A stretch of 64,000 nt of DNA, taken from positions 1 through 64,000 of the forward strand of contig JABSSL010000086.1 of assembly GCA_013214355.1 (NCBI GenBank), in the 5' to 3' direction. The notes below the pieces were generated by a model, which worked only from the letters and a program-made list of their open reading frames with translations, searched no databases and was not told where the DNA came from. The position numbers were made by a program, and so were the translations under genes. Within the stretch, counting starts at the first letter, position 1; every line of letters begins with the position of its first letter. Shown here one piece after another: positions 1 through 9,688 of the stretch. The stretch is from Saprospiraceae bacterium (GTDB taxonomy: Bacteria; Bacteroidota; Bacteroidia; Chitinophagales; Saprospiraceae).

Positions 1-1
1 G

Positions 2-92
2 CATCTTTTAAACAAGCCCTGCGTTGCTCGTCGGTCAAGTAGCTAAGGCTATTTTCCCTCCTCGCGCCTTGAGCTTACTTAAAATCTGCTCC
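2..92. repeat. Imperfect inverted repeat, possible palindromic element
   Basis: The outer ~30 bases on each side are roughly complementary: the left end has TTTTAAACAAGCCCTGCG, and the right end, read in reverse, has a related sequence around CTTGAGCTTACTTAAAATC. The centre is GC-richer. The layout resembles the larger palindromic element at 50443-50630, with AT-rich TTTTAA ends and a GC-rich middle, but the sequences are not clearly homologous. No gene is visible here. The window edge hides whatever lies to the left. Confidence 0.3.
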
Positions 93-142
93 CCATAATT
101 CCAAATAACTTATGTTACAAAGTACTAAGGGTATAATGAAAA

Positions 143-1303
143 CTAGGGCCGGATAATAATTAGCCGTTTAGTGGCTAAGGTCTTGCCCCTTTCATTTGAC
201 AAACTATAGAGATAGGTTCCTTTGCGTAGAGAAGAGATATCTATCTTCTCCGTTCGGAAACCATTGACATTGTATTTCTCTTTCCAAACCTCAACACCCA
301 AGATATTGTAAATGCGCAGTGTGTAATCGCCTGGCTTCAGGTTTGAGAACTCAAATCTAACATTGACAATGGCAGGATTAGGAAAAGCGTAGACACCAGG
401 TTTCAGAGCGTTTACATTCTGCACATTACTAATGACATCAGTTCCTTTAAACTCGACACGCACCGGATTCATCCCCTCCTGATCCATCGTAACTACAGCG
501 ATCGGTTCCTTAGCCTCATCGCTATAAAAATGGTAGGAAGTGATCGTACTTTCACCAAGGGCATTAGCCATTCCTAAGACCTCTTCTATATCTATCGCTT
601 CTAGTACAATGTCTGTAATGTCTTGCCATCCAAAGAATCCAACTTTGGCATCTAGTCTTACATCTTGTTGGGTCGTCCGCTTTTCTCGCAAGACATCATA
701 CGTTCCACCTGGAATGGTCATAGATCCCCACGCATCAACTACATCTTCTCGAGAAAGACTATATCTCACCCGAAAGGAATCTGGTGTGATGGGTAGCGGA
801 TCGGTAATCTCATCAGGAAGGTCATCGGCAGAAAAGGCATAGGAAATGTTAGCTTCAGAGCTATGCTCATCTTCGTATTCGAGCGGCGCCCATCGTTCCA
901 CTAAAGGAGGACTATATTTAGGTAGAGCTTGTACGCCTAACCCTATAGGATCACTTCCACCAAAGCCCTGCAATTCAAAACGTGTAGCCGTCACATTGTA
1001 ATAGGATTCCGCATTCTCTACCAGTTCTGCCAGCAGCTCTGAACTAGGATATTCATTGAAAAAATTGCCACTGGAACTATTGCGGTATATCGTCCGTCTC
1101 GAGAAAGGCGCCTGTAGAGTAGAAAAATCCCAAGTTTGATTAGGTCCCTCACTACCTACCTCTATTCCAGCCGGAAGATTATCGATAGCGATATAAATGG
1201 TGTCTCCATTTGTCGGGAAGTAATCGCTTGATATGCTAATCTGAGCAGTCAAGCTCCCACAAACACAGATCCAAATGAAAGTCAATAGTAAAGATTGCTT
1301 CAT
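143..1303 (-). CDS. Secreted protein with T9SS type A C-terminal sorting domain
   Basis: 386 residues. The first ~21 residues (MKQSLLLTFIWICVCGSLTAQ) form a Sec signal peptide. The last ~80 residues have the type A sorting-domain pattern: a Y-x-F-P-N-P-A start (around residue 307), an LRIYNILG strand, then DISSLRKGTYLYSL and a final basic strand ending in IIIRP. Such domains target cargo through the outer membrane by T9SS, after which the domain is removed and the protein is attached to LPS or released. The ~280-residue middle part matches no family I can name. It is transcribed away from the toxin-antitoxin pair, so 1304-1644 must hold divergent promoters. Sorting-domain call strong; molecular role unknown. 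Confidence 0.85.
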   Translation of the reverse strand: MKQSLLLTFIWICVCGSLTAQISISSDYFPTNGDTIYIAIDNLPAGIEVGSEGPNQTWDFSTLQAPFSRRTIYRNSSSGNFFNEYPSSELLAELVENAESYYNVTATRFELQGFGGSDPIGLGVQALPKYSPPLVERWAPLEYEDEHSSEANISYAFSADDLPDEITDPLPITPDSFRVRYSLSREDVVDAWGSMTIPGGTYDVLREKRTTQQDVRLDAKVGFFGWQDITDIVLEAIDIEEVLGMANALGESTITSYHFYSDEAKEPIAVVTMDQEGMNPVRVEFKGTDVISNVQNVNALKPGVYAFPNPAIVNVRFEFSNLKPGDYTLRIYNILGVEVWKEKYNVNGFRTEKIDISSLRKGTYLYSLSNERGKTLATKRLIIIRP

Positions 1304-1644
1304 AGATGGCTTTTTTAAAAAGATGACTCTTAGGGCAGATTAGTTGCCTATCAAAAGGAACTTCTTAAGAAAGGGTAGGAGTAGGTAGACACACGATCGG
1401 CTACAAAATTATGGAATTTCGAGGAAAAGGGAAAGTAGGTTCTTTAATGTCAGAACACTTTGTTGTCAGATGTCAGACAACAGCCTTGTAGATTTTTTGG
1501 ATTTACCATGTGCACTAAGTTTAGTTGATTATGTGATAAAGCAAGGCTTTGGGGTAAGAAGGTTAGTACGAAGACATGTGGCCAAACACTGCCAGATTGC
1601 TTATCTTTGTAGATATTAATAGTAGGTCATGATCAAAATTGGCA
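1304..1644. other. Divergent intergenic region with TGTCAGA repeats
   Basis: 340 bases between two divergent genes. The heptamer TGTCAGA occurs three times (1448-1454, 1464-1470, 1471-1477). The last two lie within TTGTCAGATGTCAGACAA, whose TTGTC/GACAA ends are inverted. This could be an operator, but no regulator can be assigned. No other gene or RNA is seen. Confidence 0.4.
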
Positions 1645-1875
1645 ATGAAAATGAGTATTCAAATTAAACTTCCAGAGGGTTTAAAGATCAGTCCTTTTGA
1701 ATTAAACATGCTTATTGCAGCTAAATTATTTGAAGAGGGATTGATCACTTCTGGGCAAGGTGCTGAAATGGTAGACTTATCTAAACAGGCATTTATAGAG
1801 TTGCTTGGTAAATATAGTGTTTCTGTCTTTCAATATGGGGCAGATGAGTTAGAAGAAGATATTAAGAATGCCTAA
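1645..1875 (+). CDS. UPF0175 family antitoxin
   Basis: About 76 residues from ATG 1645. An in-frame TTG at 1639 and a second ATG at 1651 are alternative starts. The protein is a small acidic helical one with the UPF0175 pattern: a short beta start (SIQIKLPEGL), then AAKLFEEGLITSGQGAEM, a helix-turn-helix-like stretch, and a final LLGKYSVSVF with an acidic tail (ELEEDI). Members are usually antitoxins that bind DNA and a PIN-like partner. The gene overlaps the next frame by 8 bases, giving translational coupling, which is the normal antitoxin-first order of type II toxin-antitoxin loci. Autoregulation of the upstream region is expected for the family but not proven. Confidence 0.8.
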   Translation: MKMSIQIKLPEGLKISPFELNMLIAAKLFEEGLITSGQGAEMVDLSKQAFIELLGKYSVSVFQYGADELEEDIKNA

Positions 1876-2326
1876 AAAGGTAGTCATATCGGATGCTAGT
1901 GCATTGATTGCGCTCGTTGATATTGGCGAGCTAGCATTATTGCAAAAGCTCTATGATCAAATATTTATCACAGATATTGTCCGTGAGGAAATACATGCCG
2001 ACTTGCCTTCATGGATAATAGTTTCCAAAGAATATAACCTGAAACAGTTTCAAGTCCTTAAGCTAGAATTGGATGCGGGAGAGGCTAGCGCAATTGCCCT
2101 AGCTTTAGAGAGATCAGAAGCGATTATTATCTTGGATGAGAGTAAAGGTCGGTCAGTCGCAAAGAGGCTAGGTTTAAAAGTGACCGGAACTATTGGCATA
2201 ATCATTAAAGCCAAAGACCTTGGCATAATTGAATCTGGTATGATTCTACTTCATAAACTTGAGAAACATGGCTTTTGGTTATCAGAAAGATTGAAGAGGC
2301 ATGTTGCTGAAAGACTTGGAGAATAA
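1868..2326 (+). CDS. DUF3368 PIN-like toxin
   Basis: 152 residues. It starts with VVISDASALIALVDIG, the PIN-fold beta1 with a conserved Asp (D9) and Ser. A central LDAGEASAIALALE carries the conserved acidic residues, and IIILDESKGRSVAKRLG plus VTGTIGIIIKAK is the DUF3368 signature. These proteins are PIN-domain relatives and probable RNases acting as toxins of type II systems. The ATG lies inside the end of the upstream UPF0175 gene (8-base overlap), so the two are co-translated. The gene ends before the convergent ABC transporter gene. Toxin function is inferred from family and pairing; the target RNA is unknown. Confidence 0.8.
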   Translation: MPKKVVISDASALIALVDIGELALLQKLYDQIFITDIVREEIHADLPSWIIVSKEYNLKQFQVLKLELDAGEASAIALALERSEAIIILDESKGRSVAKRLGLKVTGTIGIIIKAKDLGIIESGMILLHKLEKHGFWLSERLKRHVAERLGE

Positions 2327-2388
2327 GCTTGTGGAAGTTCTAATGGAATTAGCCAGGTTTCATATCTGTCAAAAAGACCTTAGACTAT

Positions 2389-4206
2389 CTAAAAAGCCTG
2401 CAATTCCACCAACTTATGATACTCACCTTTACTTTGCAGTAATTCCTCGTGTGATCCTCTTTCCACAATTCGACCATCTTTCATGACTACAATCACATCG
2501 GCGTGTTGAATGGTGGAAAGTCGGTGGGCAATAGCAATGGAGGTGCGATTTTTCATCAATTCTACCAATGCCGCTTGAACTAGCTTTTCAGATTCAGAAT
2601 CAAGAGCGGAGGTGGCCTCATCCAAAATGAGGATGGGTGGATTTTTTAGGATAGCTCGGGCAATGGTTAAGCGTTGGCGCTGGCCGCCACTTAGTTTGTT
2701 GCCTCGGTCGCCAATATTTGTTTGGTAGCCATGTTCGGTGGCTGTGATGAAATCGTGTGCATTGGCAATTTTGGCTGCTCGTTCCACGTCTTCCTGCGTC
2801 ACTCCTTCCAAGCCAAAAACGATGTTGTTGTAGATCGTATCATTGAAGAGGATGGCTTCCTGAGAAACAATACCCATCATTTGACGTAAGTCGTCCAACT
2901 TCAAACGTCTAATATCAGTGCCATCTATGAAGATTCCACCCTCCTGTACATCATAGAATCTAGGGAGTAAGTCAACCAAGGTGGATTTACCCGCCCCGGA
3001 TGGGCCAACCAAGGCAATGAGTTGCCCTTTGGGGATTTCTAAGTTGATGCCTTTGAGCACAGGGCCTTCTTCGTTTCGGTATTGAAATGTAACATCTCGA
3101 TAGACGATGCCCTGATCTAGGCTTGAGATGGCCATGGCCTCTGGATGATCAGTGATTGTATTTTCGGCATCCAGTATGACCTCTACCCGCTGCATGGCGG
3201 CAATCCCTTTTTGTATATTGTAATAGGCCTTAGAGAAAGCCTTTGCGGGTTCAATAACACTGTAGAAGGCGAATATAAAGGTCAGGAAAGTGGCAGCTTC
3301 CATATCACCTGAGAATACCAAACGAGAACCAAACCATAGCAAGACCGAAACTACCAGGATGCCCAAAAATTCAGATAGGGGAGAGGAAAGGTCTCTCCGC
3401 CATAATAGCCGAGTCAAGGTGTGTCGGTAGCCATCGTTATCCACAGCAAATTTGGCTTGCTGATACCCCTCCGCATTAAAGCCTTTGATGATCCGGAGTC
3501 CAGACAAGGCTTCTTCTATGATAGAAACCAAGGAGCCTAACTTTTCTTGTACTCGGGTGGAGGTCTTTTTAAGTGCTCGACCAATTCCACCGATTACGAA
3601 AGCTGTAAATAATAGGAGTACAAATACAAATATGGTTAGGGTCGGACTAACGTAGATCATAAAACTCAAGGCACCAACGATGATTAATGGTTCCCTGAAA
3701 ATGATCTGCAGCATATTCAGAATGCTCATCTCCACCTCCTGTACGTCTGCCGTAATCCTGGACATTAAGTCCCCCTTTCGCTCTTCTGAAAAATAAGACA
3801 GAGGAAGCGTCAGTACTTTATCAAATAATTCCTTTCGCAGGTCGCGGACAATACCATTGCGCGCTGGCGCCATAAAGAAAAGAGCTAGGTAGCGAAATAG
3901 GTTTTTGCAGAAAAAGGTGATTAAGATGGCGCTACATACAAAGACTAGGGCCTTTTCCTGGCCATCATTGATGATGTATTGGCTAAAGGTATAGTTGAAC
4001 CAGTGTTGCAGATAACTCAAGCTGAGTGGCCCCTCAGGCGGTGTGCGCACAAGTTTGGTGGCGTCAAATAGGATTTCTAAAAATGGCTGCAATAGAGGAA
4101 TAGCTACGACCGTAAAGACCGCGGTGAGAATGTTGCTGACTACATTGCCAGCAATCAGTGGTTTATAATTCCTCAGGTAAGATAGTAATCGCCAGAAGCT
4201 CTTCAT
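2389..4206 (-). CDS. MsbA-like ABC exporter, fused permease and ATPase
   Basis: 605 residues. The N-terminal half has about six membrane segments (around 17-45, 85-112, 165-210, 278-320) of the type I exporter fold. The C-terminal ATPase has Walker A GPSGAGKST (401-409), Q-loop VSQE (447-450), signature LSGGQRQR (505-512), Walker B ILILDEATSALD (525-536) and an AIAHRLST H-loop. The half-transporter should act as a homodimer in the inner membrane. Closest groups are MsbA/lipid or multidrug exporters, and the substrate cannot be read from sequence. It is transcribed alone; its 3' end faces the toxin gene. A small open frame at 2301-2486 on the other strand overlaps its end and is not considered a gene. 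Confidence 0.9.
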   Translation of the reverse strand: MKSFWRLLSYLRNYKPLIAGNVVSNILTAVFTVVAIPLLQPFLEILFDATKLVRTPPEGPLSLSYLQHWFNYTFSQYIINDGQEKALVFVCSAILITFFCKNLFRYLALFFMAPARNGIVRDLRKELFDKVLTLPLSYFSEERKGDLMSRITADVQEVEMSILNMLQIIFREPLIIVGALSFMIYVSPTLTIFVFVLLLFTAFVIGGIGRALKKTSTRVQEKLGSLVSIIEEALSGLRIIKGFNAEGYQQAKFAVDNDGYRHTLTRLLWRRDLSSPLSEFLGILVVSVLLWFGSRLVFSGDMEAATFLTFIFAFYSVIEPAKAFSKAYYNIQKGIAAMQRVEVILDAENTITDHPEAMAISSLDQGIVYRDVTFQYRNEEGPVLKGINLEIPKGQLIALVGPSGAGKSTLVDLLPRFYDVQEGGIFIDGTDIRRLKLDDLRQMMGIVSQEAILFNDTIYNNIVFGLEGVTQEDVERAAKIANAHDFITATEHGYQTNIGDRGNKLSGGQRQRLTIARAILKNPPILILDEATSALDSESEKLVQAALVELMKNRTSIAIAHRLSTIQHADVIVVMKDGRIVERGSHEELLQSKGEYHKLVELQAF

Positions 4207-4435
4207 AAATACAACGTATAATCAAAGTGGGGCAAAGTTATTATAATTCTGCACCTCACCACTGCAAAGACTATATTTCTCTGCTAAGCAACAGCTTGAA
4301 AACGCCTAAAGTTGAATCTATGGCTCTTTAGGTCCAGGCTAGATAGTAAGACATTGGTATAAAAGCCTACTGTGCTGATCTATGTTTTTGTAAAATTTGA
4401 GGGTGAAACAAGAATTTCAGGACCACAAAAGCAGC

Positions 4436-5017
4436 ATGATGATGGAAAAACGAATACAACAATTAAGAAAGGAAAAAGGACTTTCTCAAGAAGCCTTAGC
4501 TGATCAAGCCGGCCTATCCATTCGGACGGTCCAACGAATTGAGGCAGGGGTGTCAAAACCGAGAGCATTTACCCTGAAGGCATTAGCTGAGGTACTACAG
4601 GTAGAATTGATGGAGCTATATGAACCAGAAAGAATAGATCCAGAAGAAAGGAAAGATTATAGACCCGTCAAATGGATGAACCTAAGTATCCTCGGTCAGC
4701 TGGTCCTCCCGCTCGCCAATATTGTATTGCCCTTCATTATCTGGAGAAAATGGAAAAAGGAGAAGCCGATATACACACTTGGCGCCCGTTTAATCAGCTT
4801 CCAGATCTGGTGGACACTCCTTAGCCTCCTAATCATCCTATCTGCTCCTTTACTTAGCCTGGCGATAAGTGGCCAGACCCAGGTCGGTCAGTTCCCGATG
4901 GTTGGTGCTTTATACTTTCTATTGGTTTTTGTCAATGTAGGATTGGGCTTGTATGTTGCCTCTGATCCGGAGGTTCGAGCGCCTCGCCTGTACCGACGTA
5001 TTCCTGTCCTTTTCTAG
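4436..5017 (+). CDS. XRE-type HTH regulator with membrane C-terminus
   Basis: About 193 residues. Three consecutive ATGs (4436, 4439, 4442) are the best start; a TTG at 4397 in the same frame is less likely. Residues ~4-60 form an XRE helix-turn-helix (RIQQLRKEKGLSQEALADQ, then LSIRTVQRIEAGVSKP). The C-terminal ~110 residues hold three or four membrane segments resembling DUF4870 (LANIVLPFIIWRKWKKEK and following). HTH-DUF4870 proteins are common in Bacteroidota and are thought to be membrane-tethered regulators with unknown signals. It stands alone between the ABC exporter (divergent) and the S33-ankyrin gene (same strand). Confidence 0.8.
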   Translation: MMMEKRIQQLRKEKGLSQEALADQAGLSIRTVQRIEAGVSKPRAFTLKALAEVLQVELMELYEPERIDPEERKDYRPVKWMNLSILGQLVLPLANIVLPFIIWRKWKKEKPIYTLGARLISFQIWWTLLSLLIILSAPLLSLAISGQTQVGQFPMVGALYFLLVFVNVGLGLYVASDPEVRAPRLYRRIPVLF

Positions 5018-5166
5018 ATAGATTGTGCCAAATGTCGTAAAAATGTCGTGGCGGGAATACCGCTTTCCCGCTTATCTTGCCCCTATCAATTGTCCTGGGC
5101 CTGGGATGTGATTGCTCAGTTATGCTGACTAGAGTAGCGCATTTATTAATTTCTAAAATAGCTGAC

Positions 5167-7080
5167 ATGTTAATCGACATTTTGAGGCAACACCTCTGGC
5201 AGAGGTATTGTCCTAATCTTGTATTCCCTATCCTTAGCTATATCGGATGCATAATGGTATGTCTATTACCAACCCATTCATCCCTGGCACAACAAGATAT
5301 CCCATTGACTATCTATAATCAGCGACTGGATACCTTTCCAGTTGAGAATGGCGAACAATTATTGGTAGAGGCTGGCCACCTGGGCGTTTTGGAAGACCGG
5401 GGGAAGGTAATGGGACGAAGAATCTCGATGGCTTATCGACGATTCAAATCAACTCATACTAGTCCTGGCTACCCCATTTTTATGTTAGCTGGAGGTCCTG
5501 GCTCCTCCTGGATTGCGTCTTTGCACAATGACGAACGCATGAAGGAGGTTCGCTTCTATCAGCAGTTTTCAGATGTGATTGTCTTTGATCAGCGAGGTGC
5601 GGGAGAGTCTATTCCAAATCTTGCTTGTGAAGGCCGAAAGCGAATTTCGTACGAAGCTCCCTTTTCATTCAACCTATTTCGTCCCGCTCTCTCCGAAATG
5701 GCAAAACAATGTCAGGAGAAATGGAAGAGGGAAGGAGTTGATTTATCTGCCTACAATACGGATGAGAATGCTGCGGATGTAAATGCTCTTCGTCATGCTC
5801 TAGGGTATGAAAAGATGATCTTGATCGGCGGGAGTTATGGATCTCATCTAGGTTTGCATGTGATGCGGCGTTTCCCAGATCGAGTAGATCGAGCCATATT
5901 TTATGGAGTGGAGGGCCCGGATCATACCTGGGATAAGCCAAGTGGTCTTTGGCGCACCTTAGGGCGAATTGCTAAGGCTGCGGAATCTTCGCCCTACTAT
6001 GCGGGGAAAGTTCCAGAGGGAGGCTTACTGCAAGCACTACAGACCGTGATGAATCGCCTTGCCGTAAAGCCAGCCCAGTACACCTTGCAACGAAATGGGG
6101 AAACGCGAGAGATCATGATCACGAAACCCTTAGTGCAGGCCATCGCTGCTCATCGAGCGGGGAAACGCAGTCAGCCTGAGTTTTGGCCGGATCTCATCCT
6201 TGCCATGTATCAAGGAGACTATCAACTTCCAGCTATGGCTTCTATGGGCATGCGCTCTATGCCCGCCCCTCACGCCATGGCTAGATCTATGGACTTTGCA
6301 TCGGGGATTAGTAAAACCAGAAGGGCGAACTTGGATAGTGATCCAGCTCAGCATTATTTGGGAGATATTAATTGGGATTATAGTCTATTGGAAGATCAAT
6401 GGGAAGTAGCTGATTTGGGAGAGGAATTCCGATCAAGGGTAGATTCGGATATACCGACTTTATTGGTTCATGGTAGCTGGGATACCTCTACTCCATTGGA
6501 CAATGCGCAGGAAGTCCTGGCGGGCTTGTCCAATGGCCAGCTTATAGAAGTGATAGGAGGTGGGCATGGGGCATTATACAACCTGTATGAACACTGGCCA
6601 GCCATTTATCCTCTGTTGGAAAAATTTGTGCAGGGAGTTAAAGTTTCTTTTCCCAAACAGGTAGAGCTTGGTCCTGTCCGTTTTCCCGATTTAAACAAAG
6701 GAGCTAATGCTCAACTGTGGGATGCAACTATGGCAGGAAACTTAGAAGGGGTGAAAGAGGCCTTAGTAGCTGGGGCAGATATAAATGCTTTAGATACCAG
6801 GAGGAGCAAGACGGGCAGACGCGCCATGAATTGGGCCGCCTATCAGAATCGCACAGCAATATTGGGTTTTTTAATTGAGCAGGGAGCTGAACTCAATCTG
6901 ACAAATCGCAGTGGTTTTACTCCACTGCATCATGCAGTCGAAAATAGCGCGATGGAGGCTGTGAAGGTCTTATTGGAAGCCGGTGCAGATCGAATGATCG
7001 GCAATAAGCGAGGCGTTTTACCCATTGATACGGCGAGGAGACTTGGGCACAAAGACATCATTTACTTATTGGAAAACTAG
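5167..7080 (+). CDS. Secreted S33-type alpha/beta hydrolase fused to ankyrin repeats
   Basis: 637 residues from ATG 5167; in-frame TTG 5077 and ATG 5122 would only lengthen the N-terminus. A signal peptide ends near THSSLAQ. The hydrolase domain has the HGG-like oxyanion loop (MLAGGPGSS), VFDQRGAGES, and nucleophile elbow GGSYGS (Ser ~223), as in prolyl-aminopeptidase/TAP-like S33 enzymes. A catalytic Asp is expected in HGSWDTSTP and His in GGGHGALYN. From about residue 515 come three ankyrin-like repeats (LWDATMAGNLEGVKEALV, then MNWAAYQNRTAILGFLIEQG, then PLHHAVENSAMEAVKVLLEAG) and a final half-repeat. Peptidase activity on proline-rich or small peptides is family inference. The ankyrin tail on a secreted S33 enzyme is uncommon and may bind a partner or substrate. 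Confidence 0.82.
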   Translation: MLIDILRQHLWQRYCPNLVFPILSYIGCIMVCLLPTHSSLAQQDIPLTIYNQRLDTFPVENGEQLLVEAGHLGVLEDRGKVMGRRISMAYRRFKSTHTSPGYPIFMLAGGPGSSWIASLHNDERMKEVRFYQQFSDVIVFDQRGAGESIPNLACEGRKRISYEAPFSFNLFRPALSEMAKQCQEKWKREGVDLSAYNTDENAADVNALRHALGYEKMILIGGSYGSHLGLHVMRRFPDRVDRAIFYGVEGPDHTWDKPSGLWRTLGRIAKAAESSPYYAGKVPEGGLLQALQTVMNRLAVKPAQYTLQRNGETREIMITKPLVQAIAAHRAGKRSQPEFWPDLILAMYQGDYQLPAMASMGMRSMPAPHAMARSMDFASGISKTRRANLDSDPAQHYLGDINWDYSLLEDQWEVADLGEEFRSRVDSDIPTLLVHGSWDTSTPLDNAQEVLAGLSNGQLIEVIGGGHGALYNLYEHWPAIYPLLEKFVQGVKVSFPKQVELGPVRFPDLNKGANAQLWDATMAGNLEGVKEALVAGADINALDTRRSKTGRRAMNWAAYQNRTAILGFLIEQGAELNLTNRSGFTPLHHAVENSAMEAVKVLLEAGADRMIGNKRGVLPIDTARRLGHKDIIYLLEN

Positions 7081-7098
7081 CCAGATCAGCTAAAAACA

Positions 7099-7129
7099 AA
7101 AGCCGCAGCTTCCTAGAAACTGCGGCTTT
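7099..7129. terminator. Bidirectional intrinsic terminator
   Basis: AAAGCCGCAG (7099-7108) pairs with CTGCGGCTTT (7120-7129) across an 11-base loop. It lies between the convergent S33-ankyrin gene and accC, with A and T tracts suiting both directions. Confidence 0.8.
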
Positions 7130-7147
7130 CTATCCTTTACAGGCTAT

Positions 7148-8497
7148 TTAGGCATCCTCATCACTTAGATCGAAATCATTGAGGAAACCCGTATGGAAAT
7201 TCCCATCACGGAAACTTTGATCTTTCATTAGTCGCTTATGGAAAGGAACTGTAGTCTTTACACCCTCAATGATGAATTCATCTAGGGCTCTTTCCATTTT
7301 TGTAATACATTCCTCTCTGGTAGGGGCTCGACAGATCAATTTTGCGATCATGGAGTCGTAGTAGGGAGGGATGGTATATCCAGCGTACACATGCGTATCC
7401 ACTCTCACACCATGGCCCTTGGAGCTATGGAAAGACTGGATTTTACCTGGGCTAGGACGGAATCCGTTGAATGGATCTTCGGCATTGATACGGCATTCGA
7501 TGGCGTGAGCCGTGGGAAGGTAATTCCCTCCCGTGATCATGTCACCTGCTGCAATCTTGATCTGTTCCTTAATCAAGTCGTGATCAATAACCTCTTCCGT
7601 CACGGGGTGTTCTACTTGGATACGAGTATTCATTTCCATGAAGTAGAAGTTTCGGTATTTATCTACCAAGAACTCTACTGTACCTACCCCTTCATATTTG
7701 ATCGCTTCGCCCGCCAGAACAGCAGCTTTTCCCATTTCTTCCCTCAGCTCCGGTGTCATGAAAGGAGAAGGGCATTCTTCTACCAATTTCTGGTGTCGGC
7801 GCTGGATGGAGCAATCTCTTTCGGAAAGGTGAACCACCTTGCCGTTTTGATCCCCTGCGATTTGGAACTCGATGTGCCTAGGTTCTTCGATGAATTTTTC
7901 AATATAGATTCCATCGTTTCCAAAGGCGGCCTTAGCTTCATTTCGCGCCATATCCCAGTTGGGTTCCAACTCTTCATCGTTCCAAACTACACGCATTCCT
8001 TTTCCACCGCCACCCGCAGTTGCTTTTAGGATAACGGGAAAACCCATATCCTTAGCTACCTTTTGGGCTTGCTTAATGTCTTTCACCAGGCCGTCAGAAC
8101 CAGGAATTACAGGCACTCCTGCTTTAACCATGGTTTCTTTAGCGGTGATTTTATCCCCCATTTTCCGGATTTGATCCGGTGTGGGGCCAATGAATTTGAT
8201 GCCATACTCTGCGCAGACTTCTGCAAAATCAGCATTCTCAGCTAGGAATCCATAACCTGGATGAATAGCATCAGCATTGGTAATTTCTACCGCAGCCATG
8301 ATACGAGGAATACTGAGGTATGACTCATTGGATGAGGGAGGTCCGATACACACGGCCTCATCTGCGAATCTGACGTGGAGGCTTTCTCGGTCAGCGGTGG
8401 AGTACACAGCTACCGATTTGATCCCCATTTCCCGGCAGGTTCTTATAATCCGTAAGGCGATTTCGCCCCGGTTAGCAATTAGTATTTTTTCAAACAT
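7148..8497 (-). CDS. accC: Acetyl-CoA carboxylase, biotin carboxylase subunit
   Basis: 449 residues, normal for AccC. The N-terminal biotin carboxylase domain begins [18 protein letters not shown]. The ATP-grasp glycine loop [14 protein letters not shown] is at about 157-170. [14 protein letters not shown] and the catalytic [14 protein letters not shown] follow, and the C-terminal domain is complete. It carboxylates biotin on AccB using ATP and bicarbonate, the first half of malonyl-CoA synthesis. It is the last gene of the fabH-efp-accB-accC unit, 16 bases after accB. No unusual residues seen. Confidence 0.97.
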   Translation of the reverse strand: MFEKILIANRGEIALRIIRTCREMGIKSVAVYSTADRESLHVRFADEAVCIGPPSSNESYLSIPRIMAAVEITNADAIHPGYGFLAENADFAEVCAEYGIKFIGPTPDQIRKMGDKITAKETMVKAGVPVIPGSDGLVKDIKQAQKVAKDMGFPVILKATAGGGGKGMRVVWNDEELEPNWDMARNEAKAAFGNDGIYIEKFIEEPRHIEFQIAGDQNGKVVHLSERDCSIQRRHQKLVEECPSPFMTPELREEMGKAAVLAGEAIKYEGVGTVEFLVDKYRNFYFMEMNTRIQVEHPVTEEVIDHDLIKEQIKIAAGDMITGGNYLPTAHAIECRINAEDPFNGFRPSPGKIQSFHSSKGHGVRVDTHVYAGYTIPPYYDSMIAKLICRAPTREECITKMERALDEFIIEGVKTTVPFHKRLMKDQSFRDGNFHTGFLNDFDLSDEDA

Positions 8498-8513
8498 GGG
8501 CTAGCAGGCTAGT

Positions 8514-9047
8514 TTAACCATTAGGATCAACAAGGAAAAGTACCTGGTCGTATTCTACTGGAGAGGCGTCCTCTACCATCACTTTGACAATCTTTCCACT
8601 GACCTCAGATTCGATTTCATTGAAAAGTTTCATGGCTTCTACGATACAAACTACGGAACCAGATTCGATGGTGTCACCCACTTTTACATAAGCTGGCTTT
8701 TCCGGAGAAGCAGAACGATAGAAGGTACCCACCATAGGAGATTTAACCTCAAGGTAGTTAGCTGTACTTTCTTCTTTTTCAGCCTTTGCTGCTGTATCTG
8801 CTGCGGGAGCAGGAGCTGCTGCAGGAGCAGCAACAGGAGCTGCAGGAGCTGCCGCGATTGGTTGTACCTGTGGCATAGGCACTACCGCCGGCGCTTGAGC
8901 TTGAATGATAGGCGCTTGTCCCTTATTCCCTCGTTCGTAATGCTTCGTTCTTACGGAAATCTCAAGCTCCCCGTCTTTCATTTTGAACTCCGTCAGTTCA
9001 AGCTTGTTGATGAGCTTTAGCAGCTCTTGGATTTCTTTGAAATTCAT
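8514..9047 (-). CDS. accB: Acetyl-CoA carboxylase biotin carboxyl carrier protein
   Basis: 177 residues. There is an N-terminal helical segment (MNFKEIQELLKLINK), a long Ala/Pro-rich linker (about 44-90), and a C-terminal biotinyl domain with CIVEAMKLFNEI, where Lys140 is the biotinylation site. The linker lets the carrier move between AccC and the carboxyltransferase. It sits three bases from efp upstream and 16 bases from accC downstream, so it is certainly cotranscribed. Confidence 0.97.
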   Translation of the reverse strand: MNFKEIQELLKLINKLELTEFKMKDGELEISVRTKHYERGNKGQAPIIQAQAPAVVPMPQVQPIAAAPAAPVAAPAAAPAPAADTAAKAEKEESTANYLEVKSPMVGTFYRSASPEKPAYVKVGDTIESGSVVCIVEAMKLFNEIESEVSGKIVKVMVEDASPVEYDQVLFLVDPNG

Positions 9048-9050
9048 ACC

Positions 9051-9617
9051 TTATTTTTTGACTCGCTCCATGTAGGCGCTGGTTTGTGTATCTAGTTTTA
9101 CAAGGTCTCCTTCATTGATGAAAAGAGGAACCTTCACTTCTGCACCAGTTTCTACAGTAGCAGGTTTTAGGGTGTTGGTCGCGGTGTCACCTTTGACACC
9201 TGGTTCGGTGTATGTTATCTCTAGTACTACATACTGAGGCATTTCTAGAGTTAGTGCTCTTTCTTCTTCAGCGTGGAAAAGGATATCTACCTCTGTTCCT
9301 TCTTTCAACAATTTAGGGTTGTTGATCATCTTTTCCGCTAGGAAAGTTTGCTCGAAAGTTTCATTATTCATAAAGTGGTAGCCACTATCGTCGCTGTATA
9401 GGTATTGGAACTTACGTCGCTCCACTCTCACGTCCTGAATTTTATGCCCAGCGGGAATGGTATGATCCAAGACTTTACCACTTGTCAAACTCTTCAATTT
9501 AGTACGTACAAAAGCGGCTCCTTTACCTGGTTTCACGTGCTGGAATTCCACAATGATGAAGATATCATTATTGTGTACGATGCACATCCCTCGTTTTATA
9601 TCAGAAGTACTAGCCAT
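9051..9617 (-). CDS. efp: Elongation factor P
   Basis: 188 residues, typical for EF-P, with three beta-barrel domains. The loop HVKPGKGAAFVRTKLK in domain I carries the conserved Lys32 that is often post-translationally modified. The modifying enzyme is not in this window. EF-P relieves ribosome stalling at polyproline. The C-terminal barrel (PLFINEGDLVKLDTQTSAYMERVKK) is complete. It lies between fabH and accB in the same operon, an arrangement seen in many Bacteroidota. Confidence 0.97.
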   Translation of the reverse strand: MASTSDIKRGMCIVHNNDIFIIVEFQHVKPGKGAAFVRTKLKSLTSGKVLDHTIPAGHKIQDVRVERRKFQYLYSDDSGYHFMNNETFEQTFLAEKMINNPKLLKEGTEVDILFHAEEERALTLEMPQYVVLEITYTEPGVKGDTATNTLKPATVETGAEVKVPLFINEGDLVKLDTQTSAYMERVKK

Positions 9618-9688
9618 TTCTTATTTGGTTTTAACAGCAAAAAATTTGAGGTGCCTTTTTTGGCGGCACAAAGATAAAAAAATTACGA

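Noticed and set aside
2301-2486. Small frame overlapping the toxin and ABC genes
   Set aside because: It overlaps both well-supported genes and has no recognisable domain.
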